This document shows, one piece after another, positions 9,155-16,879 of a DNA stretch of 64,000 nt. The stretch is from Bifidobacterium ramosum (GTDB lineage Bacteria > Actinomycetota > Actinomycetes > Actinomycetales > Bifidobacteriaceae), in NCBI RefSeq assembly GCF_009299505.1, contig NZ_WBSM01000001.1, positions 124,001-188,000 of the forward strand. The letters run 5' to 3'. Each line of letters opens with the position of its first letter. Within the stretch, counting starts at the first letter, position 1. A model generated the notes under the pieces. It saw only the letters and a list, made by a program, of their open reading frames with translations. It was not told the DNA's origin and searched no databases. The translations under genes and the position numbers were made by a program.

Positions 9155-9349
9155 CCTCAACGGACATACAGCCGATACGTGCACCGCAATTGGCTGTATG
9201 TCCGTTGAGGTTTATGGATACTGACGTTTATGGATACTGACGTTTATGTTCGCCGGTGTTTATGAGCGTCGATCTGGAATCGTTCCCTTTTCCCTTAACG
9301 GACATACAGCCGATTCGGGCATGCGTATCGGCTGTATGTCCATTAAGGG
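9155..9349. repeat. Left composite palindrome element (inverted partner of 16654-16847)
   Basis: Order: palindrome 9155-9210; two tandem 16-bp units TTTATGGATACTGACG (9211-9226, 9227-9242); a unique spacer of about 50 bp; palindrome 9292-9349. The whole block is repeated in reverse complement at 16654-16847 with only scattered differences. Both palindromes have GGACATACAGCC arms. It lies in the convergent gap between tsaD and the tRNA-Asn genes. Confidence 0.93.
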
Positions 9350-9382
9350 GGGCGTATGCCGGCGACAATGCACGCCGGAAAC

Positions 9383-9408
9383 AAAAAAAGCCGCGGACGA
9401 ACCGCGGC
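9383..9408 (-). terminator. Rho-independent terminator of the tRNA-Asn transcript
   Basis: On the minus strand CCGCGG-TTCGT-CCGCGG is followed by seven T residues, just after the second tRNA-Asn. Confidence 0.85.
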
Positions 9409-9416
9409 CTGAGGAG

Positions 9417-9489
9417 CTCCCGCAGCTGGGCTTGAACCAGCGACATTTCGATTAACAGTCGAACGCTCTGCCAACTGAGCTATGCGGGA
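9417..9489 (-). tRNA. tRNA-Asn (anticodon GTT), copy 2
   Basis: Minus-strand cloverleaf with acceptor TCCCGCA/TGCGGGA, anticodon loop CTGTTAA (GTT, Asn), T arm GGTTCAAGCC and discriminator G; CCA is not encoded. The sequence is identical to the copy at 9526-9598, and the two are probably co-transcribed leftwards with a 36-bp spacer. Confidence 0.95.
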
Positions 9490-9525
9490 ATATTCATTTA
9501 TCTTGGATGTCTCCATCCAAGTGAG

Positions 9526-9598
9526 CTCCCGCAGCTGGGCTTGAACCAGCGACATTTCGATTAACAGTCGAACGCTCTGCCAACTGAGCTATGCGGGA
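9526..9598 (-). tRNA. tRNA-Asn (anticodon GTT), copy 1
   Basis: Identical in all 73 positions to the downstream tandem copy. It is the promoter-proximal member: upstream on the minus strand TTGCAT and TATTAT, separated by 16 bp, form a plausible promoter around 9640-9670. Confidence 0.95.
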
Positions 9599-9906
9599 AT
9601 GTCTTCCGTGCGAAGCGTAGTGCCGCGCACAAGATGTAAATAATATCCGCAATCCACGATAATGCAAATCGACCGGCGCTGCGGCGTGTCGTGGAAAAAT
9701 GTGGATGGCGGAAAATCATCCACAGCGTTGTCCGGCGACACGCGACAGTGTGGATAACTCATACCTTTCGACCACATACCCCGTTTTCACCGATCCCGAC
9801 CGCGGCTCATCCGGCATCGTGGAATCACCGCACGAGGCACCGCCCCGCGCGACCGGTAATCAGCCAAGCCGACGATGACGCCGGCGACGATCCGAAAGGA
9901 ATGACG
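9599..9906 (+). promoter_or_regulatory. Pilus operon upstream region with three DnaA-box-like sites
   Basis: This 308-bp gap carries no gene. It contains three sequences close to the DnaA box TTATCCACA: TGTGGATGG at 9700-9708, TCATCCACA at 9716-9724, and TGTGGATAA at 9749-9757 (a perfect box on the minus strand). The promoter of the pilin gene must lie here, but I cannot point to one clear -10/-35 pair. The region is more AT-rich than its neighbours between about 9630 and 9700. Confidence 0.55.
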
Positions 9907-11586
9907 ATGACCATACGCAACCACGCATCCACCGGCAGAACGAACGGCACGGCCGGCACTTCGCATGCGGCAGGCAACGACAACCGCATGGCCCGCGTCG
10001 CACGCCATGCCGTATCGGGACTGTGCGCAGCGACGATACTGCTGGGCTCGATGGCGATGATCCCGGCAGCCTCCGCGGCCGACGGCACCCTGACCCTCAC
10101 GTCGGGCAGCGGCAGTACACTGGCGGGCCACACCTTCAGCATCTACAAACTCGCCACCTATGCCGATGTGGTGTTGAGCGGCAACACCGTGAAAAGCCTG
10201 TCCGCGCAAAGCGCAGACGGCGCAACAGATAAGTGGCTTACCACGGCGCTCGACGCCGCCGGTGTCGCCATCGACACGAACGCCGGGCAGAACGCCGCCG
10301 CACAGATGCTCCGGCAAACCACCGGCAGTGCCACGTCGCGCAGGATCGCGGCCAATCTGGAATCCACCGTCGCGGGCAAAACCCCGGTGAAAAGCAAGCT
10401 GACCTCCAACGCCGCCAGTCTGCCGATCACCCTGCCCGAAGGGTTCTATCTGATCATCGATACGGCCGGCATGCCGATCCTCAGCTCGACCACCGTCTCC
10501 GGCAAAACCGTCATGGCCACCGGAGCCACGCTGGGATCGGTCGCCGTCAAAGGCAAGATCGCCACACCGAACAAGCAGATCAAGGCCGCCGACGGTACCT
10601 GGAAGGACGCGGCGGCCGCCACGAACGGCGAAACCCGCGAATTCCGCATCCGACTCACTCTGCCGAACCGACTCGCCGCCGACACGATCACCATCGACGA
10701 CGCGATGTCCGGCATGGAATACGTCAGCGGCTCCTTCGCGGCCACGATCAGCGAAGGCGCCAAGCGAGGCACCGTCGTGACGAAGGAATTCGGCACGATC
10801 GGCGTATCCCCAAGCGGCAAGGGATTCAAGGTCACCAGCACGCAGGCGCTCATCGACACGTACGAAAACCAGCAGCTGGAGATCACCTACCGCGCCAAGG
10901 TGACCGACGCCACGCGAGCGAACTCCGCAACCAACACGGTGAAGGTCACGGTCAACTGGCTGCCCGACACCACGCCTCCGGGCAAGGAGCCGCCGGCGCC
11001 CGGCGAGGACAAGGTGACCGTCGCCACCTACGACTTCGACCTCACCAAGATCAGCGCGTCCAGCACGACCACCAAACGGATCGTCGTGGCCGGAGCCAAA
11101 TTCACCATCAAAAACGAAACGCTGGGCAAATGGCTCAACTGGGACGATAAGACCGGCCAATGGACCTACGTCGACACGGCGGCGAAGGCGCAGGAGCGCA
11201 GCACCGACGCGCAGGGCGTCATCAGCTACGACCGGCTCGGCGCCGGCACGTACCTCATCAGCGAGACGCAGGTGCCGGACGGCTACTTCACCGCCATCAA
11301 ACCGAGTTTTCGCGTCACCATCGCGGACGACGGCACCACCACCATCGTCGGTGTCGCCCAATCCGGTCTGACCACCAAGGTCACCGGCGCGGACGCGTCC
11401 GCAACCACGCCGGTCGCGATCGTCAAGAACGTGGACAGCATGACCCAGCTGCCGGCCACCGGCGGCACGGTCATGGGCGTCATCCTCATCGGCGGCATCG
11501 CCGTCCTGCTGTTCGCCGGACTGAACGGCACCAAGGCATACCGCATCAGCCTTGATGGTTCCGAACGCCCGGACGTCCGCGCATGA
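9907..11586 (+). CDS. Major pilin (LPXTG-anchored, isopeptide-bonded fimbrial subunit)
   Basis: Sec-exported, wall-anchored backbone subunit of a sortase-assembled pilus, 559 aa. The signal peptide ends near ASA-ADG (about residue 57). The middle holds a fimbrial isopeptide-forming D2-type domain, then a Cna-B/SpaA-like domain with the E-box YLISETQVPDGY at residues 449-460. The C terminus has the sorting signal LPATG (515-519), a hydrophobic helix and a short basic tail. The classical VYPK pilin motif is not obvious; a Lys in TPNKQIK at the start of the D2 region may take its role (inference). Of two ATGs (9901, 9907), 9907 is chosen because AAGGA lies 6 bases before it. It starts the operon with the next three genes. 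Confidence 0.9.
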   Translation: MTIRNHASTGRTNGTAGTSHAAGNDNRMARVARHAVSGLCAATILLGSMAMIPAASAADGTLTLTSGSGSTLAGHTFSIYKLATYADVVLSGNTVKSLSAQSADGATDKWLTTALDAAGVAIDTNAGQNAAAQMLRQTTGSATSRRIAANLESTVAGKTPVKSKLTSNAASLPITLPEGFYLIIDTAGMPILSSTTVSGKTVMATGATLGSVAVKGKIATPNKQIKAADGTWKDAAAATNGETREFRIRLTLPNRLAADTITIDDAMSGMEYVSGSFAATISEGAKRGTVVTKEFGTIGVSPSGKGFKVTSTQALIDTYENQQLEITYRAKVTDATRANSATNTVKVTVNWLPDTTPPGKEPPAPGEDKVTVATYDFDLTKISASSTTTKRIVVAGAKFTIKNETLGKWLNWDDKTGQWTYVDTAAKAQERSTDAQGVISYDRLGAGTYLISETQVPDGYFTAIKPSFRVTIADDGTTTIVGVAQSGLTTKVTGADASATTPVAIVKNVDSMTQLPATGGTVMGVILIGGIAVLLFAGLNGTKAYRISLDGSERPDVRA

Positions 11587-11625
11587 ACCCTGCAGCGACC
11601 AGGGAAAGACGGCAAGGAGATCATG

Positions 11626-12768
11626 ATGAGACGACATTCCTTGAACGGGCCGTGGCACGGTCTTGCGGAACGGCTGTTCATCGCGTCGGCGGCGGTGCTG
11701 TGCGTCGCCGTTGCCTGCATCGGCGCGGGATCGTGCGGTGTGCCGCAGGCCGCGGCGACGTTGACGGGCGACGAATCGATGGCCATGACGGGCGTCGTGA
11801 ACGACGGGTCGGCCGACGGCGGATCGAATGACACGACGGACGATACGACGGACGAACGGTCGATCATGCCGATGGCGATACTCGACGCGCCGCCGGAGGA
11901 AGGATGGCTGAAGTTCTATGATCGCAGCGGTGTCGAACAGACCGCCCTGCACATCACCATCGCCAGCCAGACGTCATACCGGATGCCATCCGTCGCCGGC
12001 ATCCGACACGATGATCATGCCGGCGCCGGACTGACCGGCGACGCCGATTGGGTGGCGATCGGCTGGATCATGCAGGGATTGACGCTCGGCGCGCCCTGCG
12101 AGGCAAGTCTGGGTGTGGAAGTGTGCGCGATCTCGGATCTGGGAGGACTCGCCAAAACCAACAACGGCGAGAACGGCGCGCTGACGATGCGCCGATCACG
12201 GCCGGGCGAGGTCATCAAGGCGCCGCTCGCCAACGGCAGCGGCCTGCGGTGGAAGATGTGGCACAAAAGCTACGCCCTTTACGCGCAGCAGGTGCGGTAT
12301 GCGCCCAACGGCGGCACCGGCAGTATGAACTCCACCGCACCGGACACCGACGGCAAGAACCTCAACGGCACGAATCTCGCCGACGGCGGCATCTACCACC
12401 ACGCATACGCCATGCTCGCGCAGAACCGGTATACGCGGCCCGGGTACCGGTTCGTCGGATGGAAAGCCCGGCAATCCGGCTCGGGAACCCGTCAGCCCGG
12501 CGACCGGGTGATCGTGACGATCAGCAGGGAGGCACCCGGCCTCGAGTCGGCGATCTACGACGCGCAGTGGGAGCGGCTCGTCGACCGCACGGTCACCACG
12601 ATGCCGGCGACCGGCGGCGTCGGATTGACGGGAGCCGGCGCGGCCGGCCTTGGCTTCGCCGGGGTGGCCTGCGGTTCCGGCGTGATGTTGCTGCATTGCT
12701 GTACCCGACGCCGCGACGAGGAGCATGACGATGTGTGCAGTACCACTGATGACGGGCTCCGGGGTTGA
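11626..12768 (+). CDS. Surface protein with InlB B-repeat domain and MPATG sorting motif
   Basis: Probable accessory subunit or adhesin of the pilus, 380 aa. An N-terminal export signal (hydrophobic LFIASAAVLCVAVACIG) is followed by a Thr/Asp-rich stretch and a unique region. An InlB B-repeat-like (Flg_new) domain is seen at YAPNGGTGSM, then PGYRFVGWKA, then DAQW. The sorting motif is MPATG (about residues 326-330) rather than LPXTG, followed by a hydrophobic helix and an unusually long tail of about 25 residues after the basic stop-transfer (RRR). AAGGAG lies 6 bases before the ATG at 11626; an ATG at 11623 is adjacent. Its 3' end overlaps the sortase start by about 40 bp. A function as tip or minor pilin is inferred from position. 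Confidence 0.75.
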   Translation: MRRHSLNGPWHGLAERLFIASAAVLCVAVACIGAGSCGVPQAAATLTGDESMAMTGVVNDGSADGGSNDTTDDTTDERSIMPMAILDAPPEEGWLKFYDRSGVEQTALHITIASQTSYRMPSVAGIRHDDHAGAGLTGDADWVAIGWIMQGLTLGAPCEASLGVEVCAISDLGGLAKTNNGENGALTMRRSRPGEVIKAPLANGSGLRWKMWHKSYALYAQQVRYAPNGGTGSMNSTAPDTDGKNLNGTNLADGGIYHHAYAMLAQNRYTRPGYRFVGWKARQSGSGTRQPGDRVIVTISREAPGLESAIYDAQWERLVDRTVTTMPATGGVGLTGAGAAGLGFAGVACGSGVMLLHCCTRRRDEEHDDVCSTTDDGLRG

Positions 12769-13885
12769 TGCAACGGCGCATGGGGCGACCGGTAGGACCG
12801 GCGGCGGTGCGCCCGGCGCGACGGATGCCAGAGCGACCGTTGCACCGGCCGGCGGCAGCGCCGTTCTCGAGACGGCACGTCGACGATGTGCGTCATCCCC
12901 CGAGACGTGGCGGACCATCCTGTTCGGCCGGGAACAGGTGCCGTCACGCAGGGCGCGCACCGCACGTCGCCGTCTCCGGGCACGTCGACGCCGACAGGTC
13001 ATCCGCCTGACGGCAACCTACGTCGCGGCCATGACACTCGGCATGGGAACGTTCGTCTGGATGGCGGTCACGCAGGCAAACGCGAACCAGGCCGCCGTCG
13101 AACAGCTGGCCGCCGCGCAATCCTCGGCGATGCAGGCACGTGCCGCGTCGCTACGTGAGGACATCGCGAAGGCGAGGGCATACAATCGGCGGATCGCCGC
13201 GACGCCGCAGGTCATCGGCGAGGCGTTGTTCGACGGCGAATCGCCCGCGGGCGACTTCTCGTTCCGCGACGACGCCGAATACCATGCCATCCTCGATCTG
13301 GGCGACGGCATCATGGGCGCGCTGCGCATCCCCAAGATCGGTCTGACCCTGCCCATACGCCACGGCGCGGACGACTATGTGCTGGCAAACGGCGTCGGGC
13401 ATCTGCACGGCACGTCGATGCCGGTGGGCGGCGCATCCACCCACACGGTGCTCACCGGTCATCGCGGATTGGCCGATAAGGAGCTGTTCACCAGACTCGA
13501 CGAGTTGACGGCCGGCGACCCGTTCTACCTCGAATTGGGCGACGGCACGGTGCTCGCCTACCTCGTGCACGATATCCGCGTGGCCGAACCGCATGATACG
13601 GCGATGCTTGCGGTGCGCCACGACGCCGATCTGGCGACATTGGTGACCTGCACGCCGGTCATGCTCAACACCCACCGGCTGCTGGTCACCGGGCGGCGCG
13701 CCAGCATGCCCGATGTCGCCCCGCCGCCCGAGGAAGCGCCCGGCGACCGTCATCCGAAAGCCGTATCCGCGGCGGCCAGCGGCGGGTGTCTGACGGTCGG
13801 CTGGGGATCGACGGCGGTGACCGGCGACGGAATACGACGACGCGCGGCATCACCGCCACGACACGAAAGGAGCGGATTGACATGA
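12731..13885 (+). CDS. Class C sortase (pilus polymerase)
   Basis: Membrane cysteine transpeptidase that cleaves LPXTG-type signals and links pilins, 384 aa. The catalytic triad is visible: His244 in LTGHRG, Cys307 in TLVTCTPVMLNTHR and Arg316 in HRLLVTGRR, with the class C spacing. There is an unusually long, Arg-rich N-terminal cytoplasmic region (about 100 residues; RRARTARRRLRARRRR) before the single membrane segment near residue 100. No clear DPF/DPW lid motif is seen. The start is 12725 or 12731; GAGGAG fits 12731 better. It overlaps the upstream gene and is coupled by ATGA to the next gene. Confidence 0.9.
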   Translation: MCAVPLMTGSGVDATAHGATGRTGGGAPGATDARATVAPAGGSAVLETARRRCASSPETWRTILFGREQVPSRRARTARRRLRARRRRQVIRLTATYVAAMTLGMGTFVWMAVTQANANQAAVEQLAAAQSSAMQARAASLREDIAKARAYNRRIAATPQVIGEALFDGESPAGDFSFRDDAEYHAILDLGDGIMGALRIPKIGLTLPIRHGADDYVLANGVGHLHGTSMPVGGASTHTVLTGHRGLADKELFTRLDELTAGDPFYLELGDGTVLAYLVHDIRVAEPHDTAMLAVRHDADLATLVTCTPVMLNTHRLLVTGRRASMPDVAPPPEEAPGDRHPKAVSAAASGGCLTVGWGSTAVTGDGIRRRAASPPRHERSGLT

Positions 13886-14499
13886 TCGACCATGACGACC
13901 ACCGCCGCATCAGAATCCGCCGTCGGATGGCATTCGACCGGGAAACACGCCGATGGCAGGAGGAGACGCATCGCATGCGCCTGGCCGTCGCGGCCTGCTG
14001 CCTTGGCATGGTGTTGGCCATGCTGATGGCGTTCGCCGGGCCCGCGGGACGGGCGTTGGCACGCGAGGAATCGTCCGGCTGCCGGTCGCTCATGGACTGG
14101 CCGGTGGCCGAGCCGGCCGTCATCGCGGAGTTCGAAGGACCGCCGCAGCCGTGGATGTCCGGCCATCGCGGCATCGATCTTACCGCACCGGTCGGCACGA
14201 TACTGCTGGCACCGGCCGACGGCACCATCACGTTCACCGGGACGGTCGCCGGCAAAGCCGTGGTCAGCCTGCGCACCGGCGCCTCGACGCTCACGTTCGA
14301 ACCGGCCGACACCGATCTCGGCATCGGTGCGGCGGTGCGACGCGGACAGCCGTTCGCCGTCGCGGCGGAAGGTTCCGATCACTGCGACGGCAGATGCGTC
14401 CACTGGGGTGTCCGCCGCGGCGCGACGGACTACATCGACCCGCGTTCGCAGGTGACCGACCGTCGCATCGCGCTCAAGCCGATACGGTCGCCGTCATGA
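13882..14499 (+). CDS. M23-family (LytM-like) peptidoglycan peptidase, exported, possibly degenerate
   Basis: 205-aa protein with one N-terminal membrane or signal segment (LAVAACCLGMVLAMLMAFAG) and a M23 peptidase fold. The first zinc motif is present as GHRGIDLTAP (His-x3-Asp). At the second motif the sequence is CVHWGVRRG, so the first His of the usual HxH is Cys; such CxHWG forms are, as I recall, common in actinobacterial M23 proteins. Whether it is catalytic is unclear. Four cysteines outside the helix could form disulfides. Start ATG overlaps the sortase stop (ATGA) and AAAGGAG lies 9 bases upstream, so it belongs to the pilus operon; it may open the wall for pilus passage (inference). 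Confidence 0.78.
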   Translation: MIDHDDHRRIRIRRRMAFDRETRRWQEETHRMRLAVAACCLGMVLAMLMAFAGPAGRALAREESSGCRSLMDWPVAEPAVIAEFEGPPQPWMSGHRGIDLTAPVGTILLAPADGTITFTGTVAGKAVVSLRTGASTLTFEPADTDLGIGAAVRRGQPFAVAAEGSDHCDGRCVHWGVRRGATDYIDPRSQVTDRRIALKPIRSPS

Positions 14500-14576
14500 T
14501 GGGCGGCTGGCGCGGGGTTGTTGCATAACCGCACTAAGATCGGTGACAGCTACCGTCCATGGAGAAAGGCGACATC

Positions 14577-16388
14577 ATGCGTAAGGAATACACGCGTCCG
14601 CTGGAACAGCCGATCGACGACGACAAGAACCTGTTCTCGATACTCATCGAGCGCGCCGAACGTACGCCCGACGACCCGCTCGTCGAATACAAGGACGAAA
14701 CCGGCACATGGCGGTCGTTCACCGCCGCGGAATTCCGCGACAAGGTCATCGCCATCGCCAAGGGCCTGATCGCACGCGGCATCATGCCCGGCGACAGCGT
14801 ATCCGTCATCGCGCACACCTGTTGGCAGTGGACGGCCCTCGACATGGCCATCATGTCGATCGGCGCGCTCACCGTGCCCGTCTACGAAACGAACTCGCCG
14901 GCGCAGGTCAGCATGATCTTCAACGACTCCAACGTGCGCATGGCGTTCGCCGAAGACGACGCGCAGCGCGACAAGATCGAATCCGTACGCGACCAATGCC
15001 CCGACCTGCGCGACGTGTACGTAATCGACTTCGGCGCGATCGACACCATCGAAACCTATGGCCATGCCGTCACCGATGCGGAGTTCTGGGAGCGCGAACG
15101 CGCCGTGCGCGGCGACGACCTCGCCACCATCGTGTACACATCCGGCTCCACCGGCACGCCAAAAGGCATCGAGCTGAGCCACCGCAACTTCGTATTCATC
15201 ACCTATTCCGGCGTGCGGACTATGCCAGACATCGCGATGAAGCCGAACCGCCGCCTGCTGCTCTTCCTGCCGCTCGCCCACGTGTTCGCCCGCTACATGC
15301 AGTTCTTCTGCTTCGCCGGCAACGTCACGCTCGGACTGTCCAGCAACCTCAAGACCATCCTCGCCGACTTCCACGCGTTCAAACCGACATTCATCCTCGC
15401 CGTGCCGCGCATTTTCGAAAAGATCTACAACGCCGCCTCGCAGAAGGCCGGTGCGGGATTCAAGGGCCGCGTGTTCGCCGGCGCCACGCAGGCCGCACGT
15501 GATTGGTCCCGCGCACAGCAGTCCGGCGAACCGATCCCGTTCGCGCTCAAGGCCAAGCACGCGCTGTACGACCGGCTCGTCTATCGGTCGATCATGGACG
15601 TGTTCGGCGGTCATGTCGAATACGCGGTGTCCGGTGGCGCGCCGCTCGACGCGTCCATCGCGCATTTCTTCAACGGCGTCGGCCTGCCGCTGCTGGAAGG
15701 CTACGGCATGACCGAAACCTGCGCACCATCCAGCGTCAACCCCACGTCCGGCTATAAGATCGGCACGATCGGACTGCCCATGCAGGGCGTTACCATGGGC
15801 GTCGACGATGACGGCGAACTGTGCGTCAAATCGCCGGCGGTCTGCGTCGGCTACCACAACCATCCCGACATCACCCGGCAGCAGATCGTCGACGGCTGGC
15901 TGCACACCGGCGACCTCGGTGCGATCGACGACGAAGGCTTCGTGTCGATCACCGGACGCAAGAAGGACCTGATCATCACCGCCGGCGGCAAGAACGTGTC
16001 GCCGGGAGAGCTCGAAGCATCGGTGATGACCTCGCCAGTCGTCGACCAGTGCGTCGTCGTGGGCGAGCGCAAGCCGTTCGTCGCCGCCATCATCTCGCTG
16101 GACCTCGCGGAGACGAACACCTGGCTGCGCTCACAAGGCGCGGAGCCGGTCGCCGACCTCGCCGAGGCCGCGACGAATCCGATCGTGCATGCGGAGGTCG
16201 AGCGTGCGGTCAACAAGGCCGACGAACTGGTGTCGCGCGCCGAATCGATTCGCAAGTTCGAGATCGTTCCCGACGCCTTCACCGAGTCCAACGGCATGCT
16301 CACGCCGAGTCTCAAGGCCAAACGGCAGGTCATCACCGACCACTATCGCGATCTCATCGACAACGTCATCTACGGCAGCAAGCGGTGA
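14577..16388 (+). CDS. fadD: Long-chain fatty-acid-CoA ligase / AMP-dependent synthetase
   Basis: Adenylate-forming enzyme (603 aa) that activates long-chain fatty acids with ATP and CoA at the membrane. Motifs in order: P-loop YTSGSTGTPKG (about residue 190), the LPLAHVFAR segment, GYGMTETCAP (A5), the YHNHPD and GWLHTGDLG core (A7) and TGRKKDLIITAGGKNVSP (A8/hinge). This is the bacterial FACL/FAA1-like type, found in bifidobacteria for phospholipid remodelling rather than beta-oxidation (family knowledge). GGAGAAAGG sits 7 bases before the ATG at 14577; the ATG at 14559 is part of that site. An inverted repeat (CTGTCGACC..GGTCGACAG, about 16416-16445) follows the stop. Confidence 0.92.
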   Translation: MRKEYTRPLEQPIDDDKNLFSILIERAERTPDDPLVEYKDETGTWRSFTAAEFRDKVIAIAKGLIARGIMPGDSVSVIAHTCWQWTALDMAIMSIGALTVPVYETNSPAQVSMIFNDSNVRMAFAEDDAQRDKIESVRDQCPDLRDVYVIDFGAIDTIETYGHAVTDAEFWERERAVRGDDLATIVYTSGSTGTPKGIELSHRNFVFITYSGVRTMPDIAMKPNRRLLLFLPLAHVFARYMQFFCFAGNVTLGLSSNLKTILADFHAFKPTFILAVPRIFEKIYNAASQKAGAGFKGRVFAGATQAARDWSRAQQSGEPIPFALKAKHALYDRLVYRSIMDVFGGHVEYAVSGGAPLDASIAHFFNGVGLPLLEGYGMTETCAPSSVNPTSGYKIGTIGLPMQGVTMGVDDDGELCVKSPAVCVGYHNHPDITRQQIVDGWLHTGDLGAIDDEGFVSITGRKKDLIITAGGKNVSPGELEASVMTSPVVDQCVVVGERKPFVAAIISLDLAETNTWLRSQGAEPVADLAEAATNPIVHAEVERAVNKADELVSRAESIRKFEIVPDAFTESNGMLTPSLKAKRQVITDHYRDLIDNVIYGSKR

Positions 16389-16438
16389 CGTGATTTCGGT
16401 GGTTCCGACCTCAACCTGTCGACCGCGACACGCCGAGG

Positions 16439-16467
16439 TCGACAGACCGGCGAAGATCTTGTAATAT
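16439..16467 (+). promoter_or_regulatory. Probable promoter of tRNA-Asp
   Basis: TCGACA (16439-16444) and TAATAT (16462-16467) are 17 bp apart and end about 31 bp before the tRNA. The -35 overlaps the right arm of the CTGTCGACC/GGTCGACAG inverted repeat behind the acyl-CoA ligase gene, so termination and initiation signals share bases. Confidence 0.55.
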
Positions 16468-16498
16468 CGCAACTCGTGCTTCGATGAGAAACACGAAC

Positions 16499-16575
16499 GG
16501 CCCCGTAGCTCAGTTGGTTAGAGCGCCGCCCTGTCACGGCGGAGGTCACCGGTTCAAGTCCGGCCGGGGTCGCCA
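16499..16575 (+). tRNA. tRNA-Asp (anticodon GTC), CCA encoded
   Basis: Cloverleaf with acceptor GGCCCCG/CGGGGTC, D arm AGCTCAGTTGGTTAGAGC, anticodon loop CTGTCAC (GTC, Asp), T arm GGTTCAAGTCC and discriminator G. CCA is encoded at 16573-16575, unlike the other three tRNAs in the window. Confidence 0.95.
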
Positions 16576-16577
16576 TA

Positions 16578-16615
16578 ATGAAGGTCCTGTGAGACATGTC
16601 TCACAGGACCTTCAT
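16578..16615. terminator. Perfect 38-bp palindrome after tRNA-Asp (terminator-like hairpin)
   Basis: Two 19-bp arms (ATGAAGGTCCTGTGAGACA and its complement) meet with no loop bases. It lacks a T run, so it may act in 3'-end formation or processing rather than as a classical intrinsic terminator. Confidence 0.7.
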
Positions 16616-16653
16616 CGTATGTGCCGCCGTGCCGTTAGTAGTCAATTTTCCCT

Positions 16654-16847
16654 TCTCCTTAACGGACATACAGCCGATACGCATGCCCGAATCGGCTGTA
16701 TGTCCGTTAAGGAGAAAAGGGAACGATTCCAGATCAACGCTCATAAGTACCGGCGAACATAAACGTCAGTATCCATAAACGTCAGTATCCATAAACCTCA
16801 ACGGACATACAGCCGATTGCGGTGTGCGTATCGGCTGTATGTCCGTT
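16654..16847. repeat. Right composite palindrome element (inverted partner of 9155-9349)
   Basis: Palindrome 16654-16716, spacer, two tandem 16-bp CGTCAGTATCCATAAA units (16764-16779, 16780-16795) and palindrome 16799-16847. Read on the minus strand it matches the left element in order and almost in every base; the loop of the first palindrome is the exact reverse complement of the loop at 9292-9349. It lies in the convergent gap between tRNA-Asp and the pyridoxal kinase gene. The rest of the gap holds only the tRNA hairpin. Confidence 0.93.
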
Positions 16848-16879
16848 ACCAGAGAACAAAAGGGGAGGAGCGGAAGCGG

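Noticed and set aside
9228..9455. Small proteins with NGHTAD..GCMS sequence at this and other palindromes
   Set aside because: They are translations of the palindrome arms; the same peptide appears wherever a copy lies, on both strands.
9417..9598. tRNA-Asn pair as an integration site for an island
   Set aside because: No integrase gene and no partial tRNA copy at the other end of the segment were seen; the two tRNAs look like a simple tandem duplication.
9787..11952. 721-aa minus-strand frame opposite the pilin gene
   Set aside because: The plus frame has signal peptide, pilin domains and LPATG; the minus frame is a GC-rich shadow without family features.
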